From Kiritimatiellales bacterium (GTDB lineage: Bacteria; Verrucomicrobiota; Kiritimatiellia; Kiritimatiellales; Pontiellaceae), in NCBI GenBank assembly GCA_013042165.1, contig JABDQT010000145.1, positions 1 through 6,502 of the forward strand: a stretch of DNA of 6,502 nucleotides, given 5' to 3'. Below are positions 1 through 5,624 of this stretch, one piece after another (positions within the stretch are counted from its first letter, which is position 1; each line of letters begins with the position of its first letter). A program made the translations under genes and the position numbers. Below the pieces are notes generated by a model. It searched no databases, had not been told where the DNA came from, and saw only the letters and a program-made list of their open reading frames with translations.

Positions 1-524
1 TGAGTGTTGCGGTCAATGGTGCGCTTTCCGGCACGCCTTCGCATGGCGATGTGGGTGCAACCCCGTTTGTCGTGAAGGTTGAAGATGCTGCGCTGGCTTC
101 CGATACCGCCACCCTGAATATTTCGGTGGTATCGGTGTATAACGCGTGGTCGAACCAGTACAGCCTGGCTGAGGGTCCGACCGGCGATGATGACGGTGAC
201 GGCCTGAAAAATCTGGCGGAATACGGCCTCGGCGGCAATCCGACCAATCCTTCCGATCGCGGCTATCAGCCGACCTACGGGCTGGCGAGCGGGGGCGGAT
301 CGAACTGGCTGGAATATATCCACGTCCAACAGACCGATCCCAACAGCGGCCTGCTCTACTATCTGGAGCTTTCCGACAATCTCGTCTCGAACGTCTGGAC
401 CAACACCGGCTATACCGTCGTCGGCAGCGGCCCGTTCACCAACGGACTCGACGCCGTCACCAACCAGATTAGTACCGACAGCAAAGACCAGCAGTTTATC
501 CGGCTGAAGATTGAGCAAAATTAA
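1..524 (+). CDS. C-terminal part of a large secreted Ig-like repeat protein (5' end outside window)
   Basis: The reading frame is open from position 3 to a TAA at 522-524, giving 173 visible residues; the true start lies upstream. The first ~44 residues read as the end of a putative Ig / cadherin-like repeat: an LSGTP turn, then a FVVKVED strand and a DTATLNISV strand, the usual pattern of He_PIG-type domains in secreted adhesins and polysaccharide-binding proteins. Residues ~62-75 hold an acidic DDDGDGLKNLAEY motif followed by GGNPTNPSD, resembling the calcium loops of thrombospondin type 3 or dockerin-like repeats. The last ~90 residues look like a beta-rich module (LYYLELSDNLVSNVW, ending FIRLKIEQN). 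I know this arrangement as a common tail of exported PVC-group proteins. There is no C-terminal membrane helix and no LPxTG-like motif. The role is probably extracellular adhesion or glycan binding or degradation; the catalytic part, if any, is not in the window. A GTG at 51 is internal and should not be used as a start. Confidence 0.8.
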   Translation, partial: SVAVNGALSGTPSHGDVGATPFVVKVEDAALASDTATLNISVVSVYNAWSNQYSLAEGPTGDDDGDGLKNLAEYGLGGNPTNPSDRGYQPTYGLASGGGSNWLEYIHVQQTDPNSGLLYYLELSDNLVSNVWTNTGYTVVGSGPFTNGLDAVTNQISTDSKDQQFIRLKIEQN

Positions 525-555
525 AGCAGATGAAGTAGTGTCATAGCCTTTGGGA

Positions 556-592
556 CGAATGTGGCGCAGGCTTCCGGCCTGCCTCACATTCG
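556..592. repeat. REP-like palindrome downstream of the secreted-protein gene
   Basis: Arms 556-571 and 577-592 are inverted repeats (CGAATGTG..GCAGGC against GCCTGC..CACATTCG) with only two imperfect positions, one of which would be a G-U pair in RNA, and a 5-base loop. It lies 31 bases after the stop codon at 524. The core GCAGGCTTCCGGCCTGC looks like the short GC-rich palindromes dispersed between genes in many genomes, and its near-symmetry means it would fold from either strand. No T-run follows, so it is not a classical intrinsic terminator, although it could stabilise the 3' end of the upstream mRNA. Only one copy is in the window, so its repeated nature is inferred from form. Confidence 0.5.
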
Positions 593-882
593 ATACTCGT
601 GTTGCTTCAGCAAAAGCTCAACCGCCCGATTCATTACGCCGAATTGGATAAGCGGGTGAATAAAGGGTGGCCGGCATTGAATCCGTTCCGGATCCGCGTT
701 TCTTGTTCATCGGCAACGTATTACAGGTGGTTTATAAAAACCCCCGGTTTATTCGGCCGTTTTCTTTGTCCAAGATCATGCTGTATCGACGTTAGACTGA
801 GTGACCGATGCAGAAATTTCGATATGCAGCGGTTGAAAGCAGAATCGGAACTCATCGGCTACATACGGTTCCGGGATTTGTC

Positions 883-906
883 CGCCTTCCTCTGCGGAGG
901 GTGGCG
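883..906 (+). other. Hairpin with a C(UGCG)G tetraloop, possible structured RNA element
   Basis: Arms CGCCTTCCTC (883-892) and GAGGGTGGCG (897-906) pair over 10 positions with one T-T mismatch and one G-U wobble. They enclose the loop TGCG, closed by a C-G pair. In RNA this is a member of the C(UNCG)G class of unusually stable tetraloops, which points to a + strand transcript. It lies ~115 bases upstream of the terminator at 1021-1051, so it could be part of a small RNA or a 5' leader. A chance hairpin cannot be excluded. Confidence 0.35.
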
Positions 907-1020
907 TAGCTGGAAAATCGGTTTTTATCAGCGAATGTCGCGGGGGCCGCATGTTGGTTTGTTGTATCGCCCGCGTGCATGGTTTTTACCGATGTGAATC
1001 AACGATGACCATATGCTGGT

Positions 1021-1051
1021 CCGGTTTTACTTATTGAAGCCGGTTTTTTTT
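1021..1051 (+). terminator. Rho-independent terminator upstream of the sulfatase operon
   Basis: CCGGTTTT (1021-1028) pairs with GAAGCCGG (1036-1043): four G-C pairs at the base, two A-U pairs and two G-U wobbles, around a 7-base loop. It is followed directly by eight T residues (1044-1051). This is the stem-plus-U-tract form of an intrinsic terminator for + strand transcripts. The nearest upstream gene ends about 500 bases earlier, so it either ends a very long 3' UTR, ends an RNA made from the gap, or acts as an attenuator in the leader of the operon that starts at 1149. The stem is of only moderate strength. Confidence 0.6.
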
Positions 1052-1067
1052 GCATAAAACGCTGTTG

Positions 1068-1073
1068 TATAAG
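1068..1073 (+). promoter_or_regulatory. Candidate -10 box for the sulfatase operon
   Basis: TATAAG matches the sigma-70 -10 consensus at five of six bases and lies between the terminator at 1021-1051 and the start codon at 1149, where a promoter is expected if the terminator isolates the operon. There is no clear -35 box at the normal distance; the T-run of the terminator occupies that place. The 5' UTR would be about 70 bases. Promoter rules in this phylum are poorly known, so this is a weak call. Confidence 0.22.
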
Positions 1074-1136
1074 GCGCAGTGCTTTTAAAGTGGCCAGCGT
1101 TTGATTTGAATTAGATCTTGTGTCTTTTAATGAGAG

Positions 1137-1143
1137 AAGGAGG
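1137..1143 (+). promoter_or_regulatory. Strong Shine-Dalgarno of the first operon gene
   Basis: AAGGAGG, extended by two further G residues, ends 5 bases before the ATG at 1149. It is a near-perfect anti-16S match and fixes the start of the first sulfatase. It is the strongest ribosome site in the window, as expected for the first gene of an operon. Confidence 0.85.
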
Positions 1144-1148
1144 GGTAT

Positions 1149-2606
1149 ATGAAGTATCTGAGTTCGATGTTCTGTGTGGCTTTATTGGTCGGTGTTGCAC
1201 TGGCTGAACAGCCGAAAACAAAAGAGTATAACGTCTTATTTATCGCTATTGACGATCTGAACGACTGGGTGGGTTGCCTTGGAGGCAATCAACAGGCGAT
1301 TACCCCGAACCTCGATCGATTTGCCGAGAGTGGCATGGTCATGAACAAGGCCTATTGTCCCGGCACCGTCTGTGGACCCAGCCGCTCCTCGCTGTTGACC
1401 GGTAAACAATCCGCAAACACCGGGTTATACGGGAACGGGAACAACCTGAAGCATTCCGAAGTGACGAAAGAGCTGGAAACGCTGCCGGAATATTTCGGCA
1501 ACCGCGGTTACCATACCCTCTCCACCGGCAAGATCTTCCACAAGCATGGCGATCCCAAGGCACCGGATGGGATGGATCAGGGCCAGTGGGCGTTTCATGA
1601 ATTTTTTGACGCGAAGGGTGGCAATCAAGGCATGGCCTGGGAAGAAGAGCCGAAGGTCGAGGGGATCAAATCCGGGGGATCGCGTTTTGCCTGGGGTGCC
1701 TGCAATGCACCGACCGAAAAGACCAAGGACTATGCTTCGAGCAAGTGGGCGGCCGATCAGCTGGACCGCGATTTTGACGGCAAGCCGTTTTTTATGGCAC
1801 TGGGCATCTCCAAGCCGCATCTGCCTTGGTTTGTTCCGCAGGAGTTTTTCGACATGTACCCGCTGGATAAAATTGAACAGGTCAAGTTCCGTCGTGATGA
1901 CCTCGATGATGTTTTGCGGGCTGACGGAAAACCGCTCTACAAGCCGACCGATCGGTTCCTGCTGGCCGACCAAACCGGCATGCACAAAAACGCGCAACGC
2001 GCCTATCTGGCCTGTGTCAGCTATGCCGACTATTGCGTGGGCGTCGTTCTGGACGCGCTGGCAAAAAGCAAGTATGCGGACAATACGATCGTCATGATCT
2101 GGGGCGACCACGGCTGGTATCTGAGCGAAAAGATGCACTATGGAAAAACGCATCTGTGGGAGGAGTCCTGTCGCGTACCGTTCATCGTAAAGGTGCCCAG
2201 CGTCACCCCGCCCGGTGTCAAATGCGAGGGGATCGTCAACCTGCTCGACATGTATCCCACGCTTGTTGACCTTTGCGGCCTGCCGCCGAACAAGGATAAC
2301 GATGGGCGCAGCTTTGCCAAACTGCTGGCGAATCCTTCCATGAAATGGAATGAGCCCACCTTGACCACGTATCAATACAAGAACCACTCCCTGACGGATG
2401 GACGCTACCGCTACATCTGGAATGGCGGCAAGAAAGGCGGCGGATCGGAGGAGCTGTATGATCATGAAATTGATCCGCAGGAGTACACCAATCTGGCCTC
2501 AAATCCGGAATACAAAGATGTGATCAAGCGGTTTAAAAAATATCTTCCGGAACACAACGAGCCCGAAAGTCCGAGAAACGTTCATCCGAAGCCGAAGCAA
2601 AGATAG
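1149..2606 (+). CDS. Secreted sulfatase, iduronate-2-sulfatase-like
   Basis: This 485-residue S1-type (formylglycine) sulfatase hydrolyses sulfate esters, probably on a polysaccharide or oligosaccharide. Residues 1-19 form a Sec signal peptide with a likely cut after VALA. The formylglycine site is Cys75 in CGPSR (75-79). Predicted calcium ligands are Asp35-Asp36 (AIDDLND) and Asp320-His321 (WGDHGW). Lys128 and His131 (GKIFH), His224 (SKPHLPW) and Lys333 complete the active site. The Asp-His pair, the GKxFH block, the KPHxP block and their spacing match human iduronate-2-sulfatase (Cys84, Lys135, His138, His229, Asp334-His335, Lys347) and not the arylsulfatase A pattern (Asp-Asn, GKWH). Bacterial relatives act on various sugars, so iduronate should not be assumed. 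A C-terminal subdomain (ELYDHEIDPQEYTNLA, ~435-450) is followed by a short basic, proline-rich tail. The ATG follows a strong ribosome site. It is first in the operon and 8 bases from the next gene. Confidence 0.93.
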   Translation: MKYLSSMFCVALLVGVALAEQPKTKEYNVLFIAIDDLNDWVGCLGGNQQAITPNLDRFAESGMVMNKAYCPGTVCGPSRSSLLTGKQSANTGLYGNGNNLKHSEVTKELETLPEYFGNRGYHTLSTGKIFHKHGDPKAPDGMDQGQWAFHEFFDAKGGNQGMAWEEEPKVEGIKSGGSRFAWGACNAPTEKTKDYASSKWAADQLDRDFDGKPFFMALGISKPHLPWFVPQEFFDMYPLDKIEQVKFRRDDLDDVLRADGKPLYKPTDRFLLADQTGMHKNAQRAYLACVSYADYCVGVVLDALAKSKYADNTIVMIWGDHGWYLSEKMHYGKTHLWEESCRVPFIVKVPSVTPPGVKCEGIVNLLDMYPTLVDLCGLPPNKDNDGRSFAKLLANPSMKWNEPTLTTYQYKNHSLTDGRYRYIWNGGKKGGGSEELYDHEIDPQEYTNLASNPEYKDVIKRFKKYLPEHNEPESPRNVHPKPKQR

Positions 2607-2614
2607 AGGAAGGC

Positions 2615-4255
2615 ATGATCCGGTATGCTTTATTAGCGAGCGGCTTGCTGTTCGCGGCGGCTTCTTTTGCAGAAAACGGCTTGGGCGTTTCAAGTTGGGC
2701 GGGTTGGAGGCCCGGGCAGGTTTCGCGGGAAGATTGTCCGGAACTGCGCAGTGTGCCCCTCATCCTGAAATGGAACCAGCTGGAGACTGCTCCCGGAAAG
2801 TATTCCTTTGAAAAACGGTTGGGTGAACCGTTGCGGCTCGCCGATATGGATGATCTGCATGTGACGCTCATGATCTGGGTCGGCCCGACATGCCCTTCAT
2901 GGATCTATGAAAAAGGCGTTCCGGTGGTGATCACCGACCGCACGGTGAATGCTCTGGGGCAGAAGACCGATAGCCAGAAAAAATATCCATACTATCTTCA
3001 CCCGGAATACAAAAAACGGTTTATGGCGTTGATTGACGCATTGGGAGACTATGTCGACAATCTTCCGCCCATGCTGAAAAAGCGCATTGTTTTTGTGCAG
3101 AGCGCCGAAGGGTCAACCGGGGATGGCCAGCCCTATAAAGGCCGGCCGCTCGATCAGCAATATGAGATTTCCCGCGAGGTCTGGAATGATTTCAGGCTCG
3201 ATACCTGGAAAGCCTACCGAAAAGCACTTCCCGATATTCCGATTCTGGTCAACTCCGACGCCAACAAAGGCAGGGAGACCGAATGGCTGCTGGAGAATAT
3301 GGACGTCATCGCGCTCAAGTACGGCATGTTCAGTCACGGCTACCATGTGAGCGGAAACACGGAACGTCTTGCCAACTTCCAAACATTGGAAGCAGAGGCA
3401 AAGAAGCGCGGGAAATCGGTGCTGACGCGCGGTGAGATGGATGGTGAGCTTTTTGTGATGGGCTGGTCAAAGCGCAACGTATCGCAGGCGCTGTACTGGT
3501 CGGGGCTGTTTGCCAGCCATTGCCGGTTGGATCTCTGGAACATCCCGCACAAGGCGCTCAAGGATTCAACGAATTGGCCGGCTCTGGCTTTCTATAATAC
3601 ATATGCAGGTCAGAATGATCCTGCAAAGGCCACGGCCGCCTTCTGCGCGTTGCGCGATGGACTCGATGCGGCGGACTTTGATCGGTTCCCCAGTGAAACG
3701 TTCGGCGGAAAACCCGGCAGCAAGAAAGATAGGCAACGTTATTTGAATATCGCTGAGGCCTATTCCGAATATGGCGCGCGCATGGACGATCCAGCCAAAG
3801 CGCTCGGCGGCGGTATGCTCAACCGCAAGCGGAGCGGATCGAACGATGTCGGCTGGGGGATTCTGCCGGGCAACTATTCGCGTTTCCTGACGCAGCTCAA
3901 TCCCGGCTCGGGTGATGTCGGACGTTGGAATATCGATGACTCCATATATGGCCGCTTTGCCCGGGCGTTTGAGCATGAATCCGGCAAAACCCAAATGCGT
4001 TTTAAGCTCGATCCGGCCTTTAAGGTCAGGTCCGCTAGGGTAAGCATTACCTATCTGGACAAAGGAAAGGGCAGCTGGTCGCTCAATGCCGGCAGTAAGA
4101 CTGTTTTGAGTGTCCAGAATTCCGACACCGGAGAGTGGAAGATTGCGACGGGCACGCTGTCTATGCCATTACAGGCCGAGCTCGTTTTGAAGTATGAAGC
4201 CGGAGACGACACGGTCTTTCATATGATTGAGGTTAAAACGGTAAATGAAGAATAG
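2615..4255 (+). CDS. Secreted glycoside-hydrolase-like protein, TIM-barrel plus beta-sandwich, family unassigned
   Basis: This 546-residue protein lies between sulfatases. Residues 1-19 are a signal peptide (cut near SFA-EN). From ~23 to ~350 the pattern suggests a (beta/alpha)8 barrel of the GH-A type: LKWNQLETAPGKYSFE (51-66) resembles the W-x-x-x-E-P-x-x-G-x-Y-x-F segment of GH42/GH5-like enzymes, followed by VTLMIWVGPTCPSW (83-96). Glu165 in FVQSAEGSTGD is a good candidate acid/base, and Glu274 in LTRGEMDGE a possible nucleophile; both are guesses by position. Residues ~455-540 look like a beta-sandwich (ITYLDKGKGSWSL, then DTGEWKIATGTL and DDTVFHMIEV), as in carbohydrate-binding or accessory domains. 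I cannot name a CAZy family. It probably cleaves or binds the backbone of the glycan the sulfatases desulfate. GAGGAAGG (2606-2613), overlapping the end of the preceding stop codon, precedes the ATG, and the gene's end overlaps the next gene by 11 bases. Confidence 0.75.
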   Translation: MIRYALLASGLLFAAASFAENGLGVSSWAGWRPGQVSREDCPELRSVPLILKWNQLETAPGKYSFEKRLGEPLRLADMDDLHVTLMIWVGPTCPSWIYEKGVPVVITDRTVNALGQKTDSQKKYPYYLHPEYKKRFMALIDALGDYVDNLPPMLKKRIVFVQSAEGSTGDGQPYKGRPLDQQYEISREVWNDFRLDTWKAYRKALPDIPILVNSDANKGRETEWLLENMDVIALKYGMFSHGYHVSGNTERLANFQTLEAEAKKRGKSVLTRGEMDGELFVMGWSKRNVSQALYWSGLFASHCRLDLWNIPHKALKDSTNWPALAFYNTYAGQNDPAKATAAFCALRDGLDAADFDRFPSETFGGKPGSKKDRQRYLNIAEAYSEYGARMDDPAKALGGGMLNRKRSGSNDVGWGILPGNYSRFLTQLNPGSGDVGRWNIDDSIYGRFARAFEHESGKTQMRFKLDPAFKVRSARVSITYLDKGKGSWSLNAGSKTVLSVQNSDTGEWKIATGTLSMPLQAELVLKYEAGDDTVFHMIEVKTVNEE

Positions 4256-5621
4256 ATTTAAACTCCTTCTTCCGGCAGTGGTGCTGAGTGCCGGAGCGAT
4301 CATGGCCGCGGAGCGGCCCAATATCGTCATGCTGCTTGCGGATGATCTCGGGTACGGAGATCTCGGCTGCTATGCCGGGCCGGTAAAGACGCCGGCACTC
4401 GATGAGCTGGCGGCGCGCGGCGTGCGCTTTACTGACTTTTATTCGGGGGCCGCGGTGTGCTCGCCCTCGCGTGCGGTACTGCTGACGGGACGGCATCATA
4501 TCCGGACGGGCGTCTACAGCTGGATAGAAAACAAGAGCCAGCGCTCCCATCTGCTGGAGCGGGAAATCACGCTGGCAGAAGTCTTGAAGTCGGCCGGTTA
4601 TTCAACCGCGCATTTCGGCAAATGGCATCTTGGACTGCCGAATGAAACGATGGATAAACCGACTCCCGCCGACCATGGATTCGACTATTGGTTCGCCACG
4701 GAAAACAATGCGAAGCCCAGTCATCGTGATCCGATTAATTTTATCCGCAATGGAGAGCAAGTGGGCCGGCTGGAGGGCTATTCCTGCCAGCTGGTGGTCG
4801 ATGAAGCGCTTCAGTGGATGGAAAAACGGCCGGATCAGACCCGTCCGTTTTTTATCAATCTCTGGTTTCATGAACCGCATCGGCCGCTGGCGGCGCCCGA
4901 TGAGCTTACGAAGCGGTATGGCGATGCGGATAGTGAGCTCGCCGTCTATTCCGGCACCATCGATCATACGGACCGCGCAATTGCCCGTTTGCTGGAAAGA
5001 TTGCAGGCGGAGGGGATTGCGGACGATACCTTGATTATTTATGCTTCGGACAACGGCAGCACGCAGCAGGAGCGGACCGGTGGACTGCGGAGTAAAAAAG
5101 GGAGCAACTGGGAGGGTGGCATCCGCGTGCCGGGCATCTTTTGCTGGCCGGGACACCTGCCGGCAGGGAAGCTCGAGTCGGCTCCGGCCGGTCTGGTGGA
5201 TGTGCTTCCGACCGTGTGCGGATTGCTGGATATTGAACCGCCGGACATTCATCTGGACGGATCTGATCTGACGGGACTGTTGACGGGCCGGGCGGAAGAT
5301 TTTAACCGCCATCAGCCGCTGTTCTGGCATCTGCAGAAATCACTGCCGATCGTGGCGATGCGCGATGGCGACTGGTCGCTGGTGGCCGATCCGGACTATG
5401 AGCTGTCCACGAAGAACAAGTTTGATGAAAAATGGATTCCGGCGATCAAGAGCGGCGACTATAAAAACTATCGGTTGTTTAACCTGAAGAATGATCCCGC
5501 CCAGAAACATGATTTGGCTGCCGCGAATCCGGAGCGGGTGGAGCGATTGAGAAAGAAATTATTGGAGATTAATCAAAGTGTCATGGCCGACGGGCCGGAT
5601 TGGCATGAAACAGAGGAGTAA
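4245..5621 (+). CDS. Secreted arylsulfatase (S1 formylglycine sulfatase)
   Basis: This 458-residue sulfatase has a signal peptide of ~21 residues (cut near IMA-AE). Motifs in order: metal ligands Asp33-Asp34 (LADDLGYGDLG), formylglycine precursor Cys72 in CSPSR (72-76), Lys126 and His128 in GKWHLG, His209/His212 in FHEPHRP, metal ligands Asp269-Asn270 (ASDNGS), and Lys285 before the WEGGIRVP block (289-296). This is the arylsulfatase A / N-acetylgalactosamine-6-sulfatase layout, complete and of normal length for bacterial members. The C-terminal subdomain follows, with YRLFNLKNDPAQKHDLA (409-425). The substrate is not fixed by these motifs. Its ATG lies inside the end of the preceding gene (11-base overlap); a weak TGAGGT at 4228-4233 is 11 bases away, so translation probably depends partly on coupling to the upstream gene. 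Starting at the later Met20 would remove the signal peptide, which argues for the ATG at 4245. Confidence 0.93.
   Translation: MKNRFKLLLPAVVLSAGAIMAAERPNIVMLLADDLGYGDLGCYAGPVKTPALDELAARGVRFTDFYSGAAVCSPSRAVLLTGRHHIRTGVYSWIENKSQRSHLLEREITLAEVLKSAGYSTAHFGKWHLGLPNETMDKPTPADHGFDYWFATENNAKPSHRDPINFIRNGEQVGRLEGYSCQLVVDEALQWMEKRPDQTRPFFINLWFHEPHRPLAAPDELTKRYGDADSELAVYSGTIDHTDRAIARLLERLQAEGIADDTLIIYASDNGSTQQERTGGLRSKKGSNWEGGIRVPGIFCWPGHLPAGKLESAPAGLVDVLPTVCGLLDIEPPDIHLDGSDLTGLLTGRAEDFNRHQPLFWHLQKSLPIVAMRDGDWSLVADPDYELSTKNKFDEKWIPAIKSGDYKNYRLFNLKNDPAQKHDLAAANPERVERLRKKLLEINQSVMADGPDWHETEE
5612..5618 (+). promoter_or_regulatory. Shine-Dalgarno that fixes the GTG start of the third sulfatase
   Basis: AGAGGAG lies inside the last codons of the preceding sulfatase and ends 6 bases before the GTG at 5625. 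The spacing is ideal and no ATG gives both a ribosome site and a full signal peptide, so GTG is the chosen start. Confidence 0.75.
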
Positions 5622-5624
5622 CGC

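Larger units (their letters stand above)
525..1148. other. 624-base intergenic region with several hairpins and no convincing gene
   Basis: This gap separates the secreted-protein gene from the sulfatase operon. From left to right I see a 16-bp-arm palindrome (556-592), a short AAACC-CCC-GGTTT palindrome (738-750), a stable hairpin (883-906), and CGCGGG/CCCGCG arms 25 bases apart (939-944 and 970-975). A 5-bp hairpin (1007-1021) then abuts a terminator (1021-1051), and the operon's promoter and ribosome-site region follows. The only sizeable + frame, 599-997 from a GTG, gives a 132-residue product rich in Arg, Trp, Cys and Phe with no recognisable motif and no Shine-Dalgarno, so I do not annotate it. 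No tRNA, CRISPR or transposase remnant was seen. The region could hold a small RNA or a leader, but this is not proven. Confidence 0.6.

Noticed and set aside
556..592. Palindrome as the intrinsic terminator of the secreted-protein gene
   Set aside because: No T-run follows either arm on the + strand, so it does not meet the usual form of an intrinsic terminator; I list it as a REP-like repeat instead.
599..997. 132-codon + frame from a GTG, ending 23 bases before the terminator at 1021
   Set aside because: It has no Shine-Dalgarno before the GTG, no recognisable domain, a composition heavy in Arg, Trp, Cys and Phe typical of chance frames, and it runs through two predicted RNA hairpins. The closeness to a terminator keeps it barely possible; ribosome profiling or conserved codon bias in relatives would rescue it.
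1101..1131. TTGATT (1101-1106) and TTTAAT (1126-1131) as a promoter pair
   Set aside because: The 19-base spacer is long, and transcription would start at or inside the Shine-Dalgarno at 1137-1143, leaving no usable leader.
1425..2465. 346-codon reverse-strand open frame opposite the first sulfatase
   Set aside because: The + strand frame carries the complete ordered sulfatase active site. The reverse frame has no motif and is a by-product of GC-biased codon positions.
1149..2606. Naming the first sulfatase as a true iduronate-2-sulfatase
   Set aside because: The active-site layout matches, but bacterial members with this layout act on several sugars and no substrate-pocket evidence is available, so only similarity is claimed.
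4602..5330. 242-codon reverse-strand open frame inside the second sulfatase
   Set aside because: It lies wholly within a well-supported sulfatase gene, its product is Arg- and Gln-rich without motifs, and it has no ribosome site.
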